DNA from: UBA11524 sp965646445
GTDB taxonomy: Bacteria > Bacillota > Clostridia > Christensenellales > Aristaeellaceae
DNA length: 64,000 bases
Direction: 5' to 3'
Assembly (NCBI GenBank): GCA_965646445.1
Contig: CBFFZW010000005.1
Span: forward strand, 1-64,000
Shown here: piece by piece, positions 17,565 through 27,268 of the stretch
Layout: every line of letters starts with the position of its first letter
Numbering within the stretch: the stretch's first letter is position 1
Position numbers and translations under genes: made by a program
The notes under the pieces: model-generated
What the model saw: the letters and a program-made list of their open reading frames with translations, nothing else
The model's database searches: none
Told to the model about the DNA's origin: nothing

Positions 17565-18912
17565 ATGAAGAAAATCGTTTGCCTGCTTCTGTCCCTGGCG
17601 CTGCTGCTGGGCGGGATGTCCCTGGCCTCGGCGGATGAAAAGAAGATTGATACCATCACCGTCTGGTCCAACGACGCCCACAACAAGGCGCAGTACGAAG
17701 CCCTGATCGCCGACTTCAACGAGACCGTCGGCAAGGAAAAGGGGATCGTCATCGAATATACGGTCTACGGCGGCGACTATTACAGCTCCCTGGATGTGGC
17801 GCTGCAGTCCGGCGAGGCGCCCCACATCTTCAAGTGCAACAAAATCGGCCAGTACGCGGCTTCCGGCCATATTCTGGCTTTGGACGATCTGCCCACCGGC
17901 GCGGAGCTGGTGGCCCGGTACGCCCCCCTATAATGCTGAGAATTACGGCGAGTTCGGCGGCCTGACCTATTCCGTGCCCTTCCGCGTGGTCACCTTCGGC
18001 CTGGCCTACAATGTGGACATGTTCAAGGAGATGGGCCTGACCCCGCCCGTCACCTGGGCGGACATGCGGGATGTGGCCAACAAGATCACCGATCAGGGCG
18101 GCGGACGCATCTATGGCTACGCCTTCCCCGGCGCCTATACCAGCTATCGCTATCAGTATGTGATTCATCCCTCCGCCGCCTCCAACGGCGTGGAATTTTT
18201 CGACCACAAGACCGGCCGCTTTGCCTTCCAGTCCCTGGAGCCCTTCTTCCGGCATCTGCTGGGCTTTGTGGAGGACGGCGCCATGTTCCCCGGGTATCTG
18301 ACCATGGACGACGATACCAAGCGCGCGCATTTCTCCGCGGGCAACGTGGGCATGATCTGCATCGGCTCCTCCGACGTGGGCGTGTTCCGGGATCAGTTCC
18401 CCTGCGATTTTGAGTGGGCCGTGGTGCCCTATCCCGTGGAAAATGCCGACGCCCGCTACAAGTATCCCGTCAGCCCTTCCATGTTCTATGTGGTGAACAG
18501 CCGGGCCAGGGACGAAGGCCTGGAGGCAAAGGTCATGGAGGTCTACAACCTGTTCCTGTCGGACGCGGCCCTGGTATCCACCTACGAAAATGAGAAGGAT
18601 AACCCCGTGCTGGGCGACGCCATCACGTCCCAGTCCACCCGGGAGGACGTTTCCCCCCAGTGGGCGACCTTCTGCGACATGAGCAAGTACTGCGTGCGCT
18701 ATCCCTACCCGGAGAGCGACGTCATGGTGGAAGGCGACGCCTACAACAGCGTGTTCGACCAGATCCTGGCCCGGACGGTGGATGTCCATGAGGCCCTGGC
18801 GGAACTGGACGAGCGGTATAACGCCGCGCTGGACGCCGCCATTGCCGGCGGTCTGAAGATCGAGGACTACATCGACGCGGACTATGACGCCCGCATGGCC
18901 TGGGAGAAGTAA
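17565..18912 (+). CDS. Sugar ABC transporter substrate-binding protein, frameshifted
   Basis: Family 1 extracellular solute-binding protein, about 449 codons once joined. A signal peptide (MKKIVCLLLSLALLLGGMSLASA) precedes TITVWSNDAHN and the usual two-lobed binding fold (VPFRVVTFGLAYNVDMFKEMGLTPPVTW). The frame breaks in a run of six C (17922-17927): with five, it reads ARYAPYNAENYGEFGG and continues. There is no lipobox Cys, although Gram-positive binding proteins normally have one. AAGGAGG lies nine bases ahead of the ATG at 17565. Followed by its two permeases. Confidence 0.9.
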
Positions 18913-18920
18913 TATCATTC

Positions 18921-18961
18921 GCCGCGTCTCTGCCGCTTGTCCGACAGGGCAGAGGCGCGGC
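18921..18961 (+). terminator. Intra-operon hairpin after the binding-protein gene
   Basis: GCCGCGTCTCTGCC (18921-18934) pairs with 18948-18961 with one mismatch; only TTTCC follows. Such hairpins between binding-protein and permease genes usually protect the upstream mRNA or partly terminate, giving more binding protein than permease. Confidence 0.75.
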
Positions 18962-19017
18962 TTTCCTCCAGGACAGCCGCTGACGGCAAGGAACAGGTAC
19001 AGAAGGTGGTGTGCTCC

Positions 19018-19968
19018 GTGAGCAATTTGGATCCCGTAAAACGACTTCTTCTGGGACGGCTGCAAAGGAATGGCGGAGATCGGCTCCAGGAGGTGCTGAT
19101 GCTGCTGCCCATGGCCGTCGGCTTCTGCCTTTTTGTGGTATATCCGATTCTCTGGGTGCTGCGCTGGTGCCTGTTTACCTACGACGGCTATTCCACCCCT
19201 GCCTTTGTGGGGCTGGATAACTTCGCCCGGGCCTTTCTGCGCGACCGTTCCTTCTGGCGGGCGATGAAGAACACCTTTGTCATTGCCGGACTCAAGATGC
19301 TGGTGGAGATTCCGCTGGCCATCCTGCTGGCGGTGCTGGTGAACAACAAGGTGCGCGGCAGCGCCTTTTTCCGGGTGGTCTTCTTCCTGCCCTCCGTCTT
19401 TAGCATCGCCATCGTCGGGCTGATTTTTTCCAACATGTTCAGCTCCTACAACGGCATTGTCAACGCTGCGCTGATGAACGCGGGGCTGATCCGGCGGAAC
19501 ATCGACTGGCTGTCCAACCGGAATACCGCGTTCTTCGTGATTATTCTGGTGAGCCTGTGGACGACCTTCGGCATGAACATGATCTATTTCCTGATGGGGC
19601 TTCAAAACATTCCCAGGGCGCTGTACGAGTGCTCGGCCATCGACGGGGCCAACGGCGTCCAGCAATTCTTCCACATCACCGTGCCCATGGTCGCGCCCGT
19701 GCTTCAGCTGGTGATTATGCTCAGCGTGCTGGGTACCATGAAAATGACCGACCTCATCCTGGTACTGACCAACGGCCAGCCGGGCGGACAGACGGAGGTC
19801 GTCATGACGTACATTTTCAAGTTCTTCTTCCAGTATGGCGACGGCACAGCGCTGAAAAGCCAGTACGGCTACGCCTCCGCCCTGGCGGTCATCACCGCGG
19901 TGGTGCTGGGCGTGGTCACGGCGGTCTACCTGAAGCTGTCGGAAAAAATGAAGGAAATCGAGCAATAG
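19018..19968 (+). CDS. Sugar ABC transporter permease, MalF/UgpA type
   Basis: 316 residues from a GTG preceded by AAGGTGG. Six membrane segments are apparent, starting with LMLLPMAVGFCLFVVYPILW, and the EAA loop LYECSAIDGANGVQQFFHITVPM contacts the ATPase. Forms the importer channel with the next gene's product. No ATP-binding subunit gene is nearby; sugar importers of this class often share an MsmK-type ATPase encoded elsewhere. The GTG start is favoured over upstream in-frame options because of spacing. Confidence 0.9.
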   Translation: MSNLDPVKRLLLGRLQRNGGDRLQEVLMLLPMAVGFCLFVVYPILWVLRWCLFTYDGYSTPAFVGLDNFARAFLRDRSFWRAMKNTFVIAGLKMLVEIPLAILLAVLVNNKVRGSAFFRVVFFLPSVFSIAIVGLIFSNMFSSYNGIVNAALMNAGLIRRNIDWLSNRNTAFFVIILVSLWTTFGMNMIYFLMGLQNIPRALYECSAIDGANGVQQFFHITVPMVAPVLQLVIMLSVLGTMKMTDLILVLTNGQPGGQTEVVMTYIFKFFFQYGDGTALKSQYGYASALAVITAVVLGVVTAVYLKLSEKMKEIEQ

Positions 19969-19987
19969 GGAAGGGAGGCGGGCGCTT

Positions 19988-20834
19988 GTGAAAAGAACTA
20001 AAATGGGCCTGGCCAGGCTGCTGATGTACGGGCTGCTCCTGCTGGTGGCGCTGTTTGCCCTGTTCCCGGTGGCGTATATCCTGCTGGCCTCCTTCAAGTC
20101 CAATCAGCAGATTCTGGTGGGCGGCACCAACATTTTTCCCACGGAATGGCACATCGAAAATTACATCGACGCCTGGAATCTGGCCAACTTCGGCACGCTG
20201 ACCCTGAACAGCGTTTACTATGCCTTCTTCGTCGTCATCGGCTGCATCCTGACGGCCACGGTGAGCGGATACGTTTTTCCCGGGGCAGGACGCGGCTGAC
20301 CAGGATCGTCTACCGCATGGTGCTGTGCTCGCTGTTCATTTCCATCGGCACCCTGGCGCTGTATCCCCAGCTGAGCCTGGCCAAGGGCATGGGCCTGAGC
20401 GGTACCCTGTGGGGGCCCATCGTCATCCGCGTGTTCGGCATGAACGCCACCCAGGTGTTTATCGCCACGGGCAACGTCAACCAGATTCCCCGGGAGCTGG
20501 ACGAGGCGGCGAAGATCGACGGCTGCGGCTTTCTGGGCATTTTCTGGCGGATTGTGCTGCCGCTGCTCAAGCCGCTAATCGCCACGTGGGTCTCATTGCC
20601 TTTCGCACCGCCTGGAGCGACTATCTGCTGCCGTATGTCTTCACCATTTCCAAGCGGGCCCGGTGGCCGCTGGTGGTGGGCGTCATCAGCCTGAAGTCCA
20701 GCGGGGAGGCGGCTTCCTCCTGGAACCTGATGCTGGCGGGCATAAGCATATCCATCCTGCCGATGCTGGTGGTCTATCTTCTGCTGAACAGGTATTTCAT
20801 TACGGGACTGACGGAGGGCTCGGTCAAGGGCTGA
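19988..20834 (+). CDS. Sugar ABC transporter permease, MalG type, two frameshifts
   Basis: About 282 codons when repaired. The N-terminus has LALFPVAYILLASFKSNQQI and the middle has the EAA loop ELDEAAKIDGCGFLGIFWRIVLP, typical of MalG-like permeases. Two breaks: at the T5 run 20274-20278, where six T would give GYVFSRGRTRLTR, and near 20585, where one extra G would give ATVGLIAFRTAWSDYLLP. Both are one-base losses in short homopolymers, so sequence error is likely. GTG start with GGGAGGCGGG upstream. Pairs with the preceding permease. Confidence 0.88.
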
Positions 20835-20850
20835 GCGGAAAGGATAGAGG

Positions 20851-22284
20851 ATGAGCGTTTATCGCGAGGTTTTGGATACCCCCATCGGTACGGCTTATGA
20901 CGTGGTGGTGGCGGGCGGCGGCTCGGCCGGGTTTGCCGCGGCGCTGAACGCGGCGCGGAACGGCGCCCGGACGCTGCTGATTGAACGGGAATTCATGCTG
21001 GGCGGCATCATGACAGCGGGGCTGATGGCGAAGATGGCCATCGAGCCTTACATGACGGGGATCCCCACGGAATTCATGGCGCGGCTGGGAAAGCGGCGCA
21101 TGGCCATTCCCTACGATGGTTTCCCGGCGCCGTGGCCGCCCTCGGAGATGACGGAGGTGCCGGTGGACCCGGAGGCCTGCAAGTTGCTGGCGGAGGAAAT
21201 GCTGACGGAGGCCGGTGTGCGCGTGCTGTACGGCGCCCAGGTGGTCGGCGTGACGCAGGCAGAAGGCCAGGTTGAAGGCGTTGTGGTGGAGAACAAGAGC
21301 GGCCGCAGCGTCGTCCCGGGGAAGGTGTTCATTGACGCCACGGGGGACGGCGATCTGTGCGCCCGGGCTGGGGCGGCGTTTGAGTTCGGCATGGCGGGCA
21401 ACGGCCGCTGCTCCGCCGCCAACATGCTGTCCAGGGTGGCGGGGGTCGATCTGGCCAGAACCATCGACTACCTGGAAGCCCATCCGGGGGAGCTGACCAG
21501 GCGGAAGCGGCGGGGCACCGTGGGCGATGAGATCATCCCGGCGCTACTGCGGGACTATGCCCTCAGCGACCGGCCGCAGTTTGTGTCCATCGGCAACTTT
21601 GACGAGACCGTGGCACGGCTCCTGGCGGATCCCGCCGTCAGCGAATGGGAAAAGAACATGCTGCGCCTGCGCAGCGGCATCGCGTTCATGAATACCCCCA
21701 TCCGGGGCCAGGTGCTGCTGAACGTGGGTCGCGTGACCGGTGCCGACCCGCTGGATGCTCTGGCGCTGTCCGACGCCATCATGGAGAGCCGCCGTCAGAA
21801 CTGGTACGCCTACCGCTTCCTGCGGGAGAACATTCCCGGCTTTGAGGACGCCGTGCTGATTGAAACGGCGGCGATGCTGGGTGTGCGGGAATCCCGGCGG
21901 GTGATGGGCGACTACCGGCATACGCTGGAGGACTTCAAGGCGCGGGCGCGCTTCGACGACGCGATCCTGCGCAACAACGACAGCGTGGAATTCCACAATC
22001 CAGACGGCTCAGGGATCGTTTTTGAGCTGTACGAGCCGGGAGAATATGAGGAAATCTCCTATCGTTCCATCCTGGTGAAGGGATGGAAGAACCTGCTGGT
22101 GGCGGGAAGGTGCTGGTCGGCGGATCAGATGGCGCTGTCCGCCAACCGAAGCATAGGCTTCTGCATGGGGATGGGGCAGGCCGCGGGCATGGCGGCGGCC
22201 CTGGCGGTGCGGGACGGCGTGGCGCTTCGGCAGATTGATGTGAGGGAGCTTCAGCGGGCGGTTTATCCGCTCAGGGAAGGGTAA
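20851..22284 (+). CDS. FAD-dependent oxidoreductase
   Basis: 477 residues of the FAD_oxidored family (PF12831). N-terminal dinucleotide motif VVVAGGGSAGFAAALNAARNGA, then LGGIMTAGLM; FIDATGDGDLC near residue 165 and GRCWSADQMALSANRSIGFCMGMGQAAG near the end are the FAD-contacting motifs of this family. Members occur in carbohydrate loci and may oxidise sugar derivatives or act on polysaccharide-linked groups; the substrate is unknown. No signal peptide, so cytosolic. Last structural gene of the importer operon, 17 bases after the permease. Confidence 0.85.
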   Translation: MSVYREVLDTPIGTAYDVVVAGGGSAGFAAALNAARNGARTLLIEREFMLGGIMTAGLMAKMAIEPYMTGIPTEFMARLGKRRMAIPYDGFPAPWPPSEMTEVPVDPEACKLLAEEMLTEAGVRVLYGAQVVGVTQAEGQVEGVVVENKSGRSVVPGKVFIDATGDGDLCARAGAAFEFGMAGNGRCSAANMLSRVAGVDLARTIDYLEAHPGELTRRKRRGTVGDEIIPALLRDYALSDRPQFVSIGNFDETVARLLADPAVSEWEKNMLRLRSGIAFMNTPIRGQVLLNVGRVTGADPLDALALSDAIMESRRQNWYAYRFLRENIPGFEDAVLIETAAMLGVRESRRVMGDYRHTLEDFKARARFDDAILRNNDSVEFHNPDGSGIVFELYEPGEYEEISYRSILVKGWKNLLVAGRCWSADQMALSANRSIGFCMGMGQAAGMAAALAVRDGVALRQIDVRELQRAVYPLREG

Positions 22285-22292
22285 TAAGCATT

Positions 22293-22321
22293 GTCCATCA
22301 TGGTATACGGCCATGATGGAC
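22293..22321 (+). terminator. Hairpin between the oxidoreductase and kinase genes
   Basis: GTCCATCATGG (22293-22303) pairs perfectly with CCATGATGGAC (22311-22321) over a 7-base loop. There is no strong T-tract, so partial termination or processing is more likely than full termination. Confidence 0.6.
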
Positions 22322-22369
22322 GTTTGCGCGCCATGGCATTCACGACGGATCATCAAGGAGGCGGAACGG

Positions 22370-23905
22370 TTGGTCTATTCGCTCTTGCTCCTGCTGCTTT
22401 TTTCGGCGCTTCTGCTCATCTTTGGCCGCAGGGATCGCTATGCCTATCTTTTTGTGGCCCTGAGCCTGGGGGCGGCGCTATCCTTCTTTTCCATCATCCT
22501 GCACATCAATATGTTCGGCAATTACTATTTCTATCAGCGCTCCGCCCTGTTCAAGCTGGATTATGTCATCTTCCGCTGGGTGGCGGATACCTTCCGCATC
22601 TCCATCGTGACCAACCTGCGCATCATGAACGCGGGCCTGGCGCTGTATCTGCTGGTGATGCCGCTGTTCAGCATCGAATTGCTGCGGTGGGATGAGAGCT
22701 CCCCCTGGGCCGGGCGGAGGAAGGCCCGGGCGCTCTGGTGGTGCCTGACGCCGGTTCTGGTGCTGTGGCTGTTCGATCCCTCGGTGTCTACCTCCATGTA
22801 TTTGCGCTATCAGCGCGCGGATCAGCCCGGATACATTTACCGGCTTTATAAAGCGGCGGAGCTGCTGAGCAAGGCGGTGGTGCTGGCGCAGGTCATGGGG
22901 CCGATGACGCAGTTGCTGCGCTGCTGGCGGCGGATGCTGGTACGCTTCTTCAAACGGCGGATCGCGCTGTTCAGCCTGTGCCTGGCGCTGTTCAACCTGC
23001 TGTTTTACGGCTTCTTCTTCCTCAGTCCCTTCAGCGTGTCGGCGGACAAGGTGTGCCGCAGCGGCTTCTGGATTTTCGAGAACGTGCAGTTCCGCAGTTA
23101 TGCCATCTACTATGGCTTCCCCATGGTGGTGTTCGTGCTCAGCGTCATGTGCATGGTCATCCTGTTCAGCTTCCAGATGGACGTATCCATGACGGTGTTT
23201 TTCGAGCGGCGGGTACGCACGAACATCCGCGTGATGAACGAGGCCTTCAGCGAGGTGATGCACGCTCAGAAGAATCTGCTCTTTGCCCTGCGCATCCTGG
23301 CCCGGAAGACGGAGAAGGCCTGCCCGGAGGCCGCCGCCTGCGAGCCCTTCCGCCGCATGGACAGCCTGATCGGCACCTCTCTGGAACATACGGCGCAGCT
23401 GCTGGACAGCCTGCGGGAGATCCGGCTGACCTATCTCTACAACGATCTGCTTGCCATTGTGGACAGCGCGGTGCGGGAAACCGCCGCCCCGGAGCATATT
23501 CGGATGCTGTGGGCGCCGGAACGCTACCGGGGGATGGATCTGAACGGCATGTATGACAAGTACCATTTGAAAAAGGCCATCGGCAACGTGATGAACAACG
23601 CCGTGGAGGCCGTCGTCCGTTCGGGGAAGGCCGAGGGGCGAATCACCGTGGAGCTGGTGCGGGTCTTCCGCTGGATTGCGATTGTGGTGACGGACAACGG
23701 TACGGGCATCGACCGGCGCAGCCGCAGGAAGGTCTTTGAGCCGCACTTTTCCGTCCGGCGGGGCCCCATGAACTGGGGGATGGGACTGACCTACACCTAC
23801 AAGGTGCTCAAGGCGCATTTGGGTCAGGTCAAAATCGACAGCGCCATGGGGCGGTACACCTCTGTGCTGCTGCTGTTGCCGCAAAGAAAGGGGATGAACG
23901 TGTGA
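22370..23905 (+). CDS. Sensor histidine kinase with a multi-pass N-terminus
   Basis: 511 residues if the TTG at 22370 is used; it has AAGGAGGCGG six bases upstream, while the longer ORF start has none. About seven to eight membrane segments fill residues 1-290. The likely phosphoacceptor is the His in EVMHAQKNLLFALR (about 300), which resembles the HxxxN box of Spo0B/LytS-like kinases rather than a classical H-box. The ATPase domain follows: N-box AIGNVMNNAVEAV, DNGTGIDRRSR, and GMGLTYTYKV. It overlaps its response regulator by four bases. Ligand unknown; it may sense the sugar handled by the upstream operon. Confidence 0.85.
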   Translation: MVYSLLLLLLFSALLLIFGRRDRYAYLFVALSLGAALSFFSIILHINMFGNYYFYQRSALFKLDYVIFRWVADTFRISIVTNLRIMNAGLALYLLVMPLFSIELLRWDESSPWAGRRKARALWWCLTPVLVLWLFDPSVSTSMYLRYQRADQPGYIYRLYKAAELLSKAVVLAQVMGPMTQLLRCWRRMLVRFFKRRIALFSLCLALFNLLFYGFFFLSPFSVSADKVCRSGFWIFENVQFRSYAIYYGFPMVVFVLSVMCMVILFSFQMDVSMTVFFERRVRTNIRVMNEAFSEVMHAQKNLLFALRILARKTEKACPEAAACEPFRRMDSLIGTSLEHTAQLLDSLREIRLTYLYNDLLAIVDSAVRETAAPEHIRMLWAPERYRGMDLNGMYDKYHLKKAIGNVMNNAVEAVVRSGKAEGRITVELVRVFRWIAIVVTDNGTGIDRRSRRKVFEPHFSVRRGPMNWGMGLTYTYKVLKAHLGQVKIDSAMGRYTSVLLLLPQRKGMNV

Positions 23906-24573
23906 TCCGGCTGCTGATTGCTGACGATATGGAGGACATCCGCACCTATTTGAGCGAGGAGATCACGGCCTGCGCCCGGCATATCGAGGTTGTGGGTCAG
24001 GCGGCCAGCGGCGCGGAGGCGGTGGCGCTGACCCGGGCCCTTCGGCCGGATGTGGTGCTGATGGATGTGCAGATGGAGACCATGACAGCGGGAATCGACG
24101 CCATTGAGATCATCCATCGGGCATGCCCGGAGATCAGGTGCGTGACCCTGTCCATGCACCAAAATGATGAATACATGCTCCGCGCGTATCTGGTGGGAGC
24201 CTGCGCGTACATCGTCAAAACGAGTACGCCGGAGGACATCGTGCGCTCCATCGACAACGTGATGAAGAACACCCTGCAGCTGCAGCCGGAGGTGGCGGCC
24301 AGGATCATCCAGGAGTATCAGCGGATCAAGCAGGATGAGTCCGTCATCAAGGACATCCTGCGCGTTATCATGAAAATCAGCGCCTCGGAATACGAAATCC
24401 TTCGCCTGGTCTATGACGGGTATACCTATCAGGCCATCGCCGAGCAGCGCTTCGTTCAGGAAACAACCATCCGTTCCCAGGTGAATCACATTCTGAAAAA
24501 ATTCAATAAGAAGCGTATGCGGGACGTGATCCGCATGCTCAGGGACGTGTCCTTCTTTGACAAGCTGGAATAG
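23902..24573 (+). CDS. Response regulator, NarL/LuxR type
   Basis: 223 residues. Receiver domain with the acidic pair ADDME, phosphoacceptor Asp55 in VVLMDVQ and the conserved Lys in YIVKT. C-terminal helix-turn-helix about 155-210 (SEYEILRLVYDGYTYQAIAEQRF...TIRSQVNHILKKF) of the LuxR class. The GTG start overlaps the kinase stop (GTGA), so they are made together. Targets are not visible; the divergent promoter region with TCAAC sites or the operon upstream are candidates. Confidence 0.9.
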   Translation: MIRLLIADDMEDIRTYLSEEITACARHIEVVGQAASGAEAVALTRALRPDVVLMDVQMETMTAGIDAIEIIHRACPEIRCVTLSMHQNDEYMLRAYLVGACAYIVKTSTPEDIVRSIDNVMKNTLQLQPEVAARIIQEYQRIKQDESVIKDILRVIMKISASEYEILRLVYDGYTYQAIAEQRFVQETTIRSQVNHILKKFNKKRMRDVIRMLRDVSFFDKLE

Positions 24574-24579
24574 CCCCTC

Positions 24580-24608
24580 TTGTTCCCGGCGGCCGCTTGT
24601 GCTATGAT
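24580..24608 (+). promoter_or_regulatory. Promoter of the peptide deformylase gene
   Basis: TTGTTC (24580-24585), 17 bases, TATGAT (24603-24608), 31 bases before the start codon. Confidence 0.65.
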
Positions 24609-24638
24609 AGGGACATTCAGCCGAAGGGGGAGTGCGCC

Positions 24639-25049
24639 ATGGTTCGTCCCATCATGCGGGATATGCTGTTTCTGTCCCAGCCTTCTTTGCCCGCCACGCC
24701 GTCCGACACGGTCGTTATCACCGATCTGCGGGATACCCTGCGGGCCCACGCGGAGGGCTGCGTTGGCATGGCGGCGAACATGATCGGCGTCCACCGGCGG
24801 ATCATCATTGTGGCCATGGGGCCGACGGCGCTGGTGCTGGTGAACCCCGTCATCACGGAAAAGTGCGGCCCCTACGACGCGGAGGAGGGCTGCCTGTCCC
24901 TGGACGGGGTGCGGAGGACGAAGCGGTACCGCGACATTGAGGTGAGCTTTCAGGATGAAGCGTTCCGGCCCCGGCGTCAGGCTTTCAGCGGGTTTGCGGC
25001 GCAGATCATCCAGCATGAGATCGACCACTGCGACGGCAGGCTGATCTGA
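24639..25049 (+). CDS. def: Peptide deformylase-family protein
   Basis: 136 residues. Removes the formyl group from nascent proteins. All three motifs are present: GCVGMAANMIG (motif 1), EEGCLSLDG with the metal-binding Cys (motif 2) and QHEIDHCDG with the two His ligands and catalytic Glu (motif 3). In motif 1 the usual Gln of GLAAxQ is replaced by Asn, which occurs in short secondary deformylases of Clostridia and may lower activity or change specificity. GGGGGAG precedes the ATG. Forms an operon with the YaiI-type gene. Confidence 0.88.
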   Translation: MVRPIMRDMLFLSQPSLPATPSDTVVITDLRDTLRAHAEGCVGMAANMIGVHRRIIIVAMGPTALVLVNPVITEKCGPYDAEEGCLSLDGVRRTKRYRDIEVSFQDEAFRPRRQAFSGFAAQIIQHEIDHCDGRLI

Positions 25050-25060
25050 GGAGGCAGGGG

Positions 25061-25528
25061 ATGGCTGCGATTTATGTGGACGCCGACGCCTGCCCGGTCG
25101 TTGCCCTGGTGGAGGAAGGCGCCCGACGCTTCGGCCTGCCGGTAACGCTTTTGTGCGACGAGCATCATCTGCTGCGGTCGGATACCAGCGAGGTGCGGGT
25201 GGTGGCCTCCGGGGCGGACGCGGTGGATTTGGCACTGGTGAATCTGTGCCGCCGGGGGGACATCGTGGTGACGCAGGACTACGGCGTGGCGGCCATGGCC
25301 CTGGGACGCGGCGCGTCCGCCATCCGCCAGGACGGCCTGGTGTATACGGATGAAAACATTGACCGATTGCTGATGGAGCGCCATCTGGCCAGGAAGACCC
25401 GACGGGCCAGCGGCAAGCATCATCTTCATGGCCCGGCCCGACGCACCCGGGAGGATGACGCGCGCTTTGCCCAGGCCTTTGAGCGGCTGCTGGAGCAGGC
25501 GGTTCACGAAAAAAAGGAAGCTGACTGA
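25061..25528 (+). CDS. YaiI/YqxD-family (UPF0178) protein
   Basis: 155 residues. It opens with IYVDADACPV and contains DLALVNLCRRGDIVVTQDYGVAAMAL, GLVYTDENID and the RRASGKHHLHGPARRTREDD segment, the family's PIN-like core (DUF188). The aligned acidic residues suggest a metal-dependent nuclease fold, but no activity is established. It follows the deformylase by 11 bases. Its stop codon lies within the loop of the terminator that ends the operon. Confidence 0.9.
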   Translation: MAAIYVDADACPVVALVEEGARRFGLPVTLLCDEHHLLRSDTSEVRVVASGADAVDLALVNLCRRGDIVVTQDYGVAAMALGRGASAIRQDGLVYTDENIDRLLMERHLARKTRRASGKHHLHGPARRTREDDARFAQAFERLLEQAVHEKKEAD

Positions 25529-25542
25529 AGCAGCTTCCTTTT
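25512..25542. terminator. Bidirectional terminator between yaiI-type gene and pyrG
   Basis: AAAAGGAAGCTG (25512-25523) pairs with CAGCTTCCTTTT (25531-25542). The stem begins inside the yaiI-type coding sequence; pyrG ends 19 bases away on the other strand. Confidence 0.9.
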
Positions 25543-25560
25543 ATCATGCAGATAGGCTGT

Positions 25561-27165
25561 TTATTCTCCATGGGCCAGGGCCGCGCCCACAAAGTCCCGG
25601 AAGAGGGGATGGGGGCGGTTGGGCCGGCTCTTCAGCTCGGGGTGGAACTGTACGCCCACAAACCAGGGGTGGTCGGCAATTTCCACGATTTCCACCAGGT
25701 TCCGCTCGGGGTTGCGTCCGGCCACGGTCATGCCGCCGGCAATGAAGCGGGTCATGTATTCATTGTTGAATTCATAACGGTGGCGGTGGCGCTCCTCGAT
25801 TTCCTCCTGACCGTAAGCCTTGTAGCTGTTGGTGCCGGGGAGCAGCGAGCAGCGATACTTGCCCAGGCGCATGGTGTGGCCCAGGTTCTGCAGGTTCTGG
25901 TCGGGCATCAGGTCGATGACGGGGTAGGTGGTGTTGGGATCCAGCTCGGAGGTGTTGGCGTCCCGCAGATCCAGGACGTGCCGGGCGAACTCGATCACCG
26001 CCATCTGCATGCCCAGGCAGATGCCGAAGAAGGGAATCTTCTTCTCCCGGGCGTACTGGATGGCGATCATCTTGCCCTCCAGGCCCCGCTGACCGAAGCC
26101 GCCCGGCACCAGGATGCCGTCGCAGCCCGCCAGGGTGTGGGCCACGTTTTCCTGGGTGAGGTCGGCGGACTGAATCCAGCGGATGTTGACCTTGGCCCCG
26201 TGGGCGATGCCGCCGTGGGTGAGGGCTTCCACAATGGAAAGATAAGCGTCGGGGAGCTCCACATACTTGCCCACCAGGGCGATGGTGGTTTCCCGCTCGG
26301 GGTGCAGCTGACGCTCCACCATGGCCGTCCAGCCGGTAAGGTCGCAGTTCATGCCCCCCAGGCCCAGCAGCTGGCAGACCTTTTCGTCAAGGCCCTCCTG
26401 GTGCAGCAGCAGCGGCACCTCGTAAATGCTGCGGGCGTTGAGGTTCTGGAAGACCCGATCCGCGGGCAGGTTGCAGAACAGGCCGATCTTGGCCCGGACA
26501 TCCGCCGGAACCTCATGGTCGCAGCGGCAGACCAGAATATCCGGGCTGATGCCGATGCCGCACAGCTCCTTGACGGAATGCTGGGTGGGCTTCGTCTTCA
26601 GCTCCCCGGCGGCGCGGATGTAGGGCACCAGGGTGACGTGGATGTACAGGCTGTTTTCAAAGCCGACCTCCGCCCGCATCTGCCGGATGGCCTCCAGGAA
26701 GGGGAGGGACTCGATGTCGCCCACGGTGCCGCCGATTTCGGTGATGACCACATCGGGGGCGTCCTGCTGGCGGGAAACAAGCAGGATGTTCCGCTTGATT
26801 TCATTGGTGATATGGGGGATGACCTGAATGGTCGCGCCCAGGTATTCGCCCCGGCGCTCCCGGTCGATGACGGTCTTGTATACGCGGCCGGAGGTCACGT
26901 TGGCGGCCTGGGTGAGGCTTTCGTCCACAAAGCGCTCGTAGTGCCCCAGATCGAGGTCGGTTTCCGCGCCGTCGTCGGTGACGAAGACCTCGCCGTGCTG
27001 ATAGGGGTTCATGGTGCCGGGATCAACGTTGATGTAGGGGTCGAATTTCTGGATCGACACCTTCAGCCCGCGGCACTTGAGCAGGCGGCCCAGGGATGCG
27101 GCGGTGATGCCCTTGCCCAGGGAAGAAACCACGCCTCCGGTAACAAAAATGAACTTGGTGCTCAT
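25561..27165 (-). CDS. pyrG: CTP synthase
   Basis: 534 residues, normal length. Converts UTP, glutamine and ATP to CTP in the cytosol. N-terminal synthetase domain with TGGVVSSLGKGITAASLG and DPYINVDPGTMNPYQHGEVF; C-terminal glutaminase domain with the nucleophile Cys in GICLGMQMAVIEFARHV and the His-Glu pair in GVQFHPELKSRP. The ATG at 27165 follows AAAGGGG; ORF sequence upstream of it is not family-like. Single gene with its own promoter. No pyrG attenuator-like GGG start of transcript was evident by eye. Confidence 0.97.
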   Translation of the reverse strand: MSTKFIFVTGGVVSSLGKGITAASLGRLLKCRGLKVSIQKFDPYINVDPGTMNPYQHGEVFVTDDGAETDLDLGHYERFVDESLTQAANVTSGRVYKTVIDRERRGEYLGATIQVIPHITNEIKRNILLVSRQQDAPDVVITEIGGTVGDIESLPFLEAIRQMRAEVGFENSLYIHVTLVPYIRAAGELKTKPTQHSVKELCGIGISPDILVCRCDHEVPADVRAKIGLFCNLPADRVFQNLNARSIYEVPLLLHQEGLDEKVCQLLGLGGMNCDLTGWTAMVERQLHPERETTIALVGKYVELPDAYLSIVEALTHGGIAHGAKVNIRWIQSADLTQENVAHTLAGCDGILVPGGFGQRGLEGKMIAIQYAREKKIPFFGICLGMQMAVIEFARHVLDLRDANTSELDPNTTYPVIDLMPDQNLQNLGHTMRLGKYRCSLLPGTNSYKAYGQEEIEERHRHRYEFNNEYMTRFIAGGMTVAGRNPERNLVEIVEIADHPWFVGVQFHPELKSRPNRPHPLFRDFVGAALAHGE

Positions 27166-27239
27166 GTTGAAAACCCCTTTCGTAAGCGGCGCTCCACAAT
27201 GGATGCCCATAACGCCCGCGCCATGGTTTCGGACACTTT

Positions 27240-27268
27240 AGTATAGAAGGAAGCGGGGCGTTCGTCAA
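27240..27268 (-). promoter_or_regulatory. pyrG promoter
   Basis: On the minus strand TTGACG (27263-27268), 17 bases, TATACT (27240-27245). The rest of the gap 27166-27414 holds nothing else I can support. Confidence 0.75.

Noticed and set aside
17830..20103. 757-residue open frame on the minus strand
   Set aside because: Runs across the binding protein and permease genes and has no recognisable motif.
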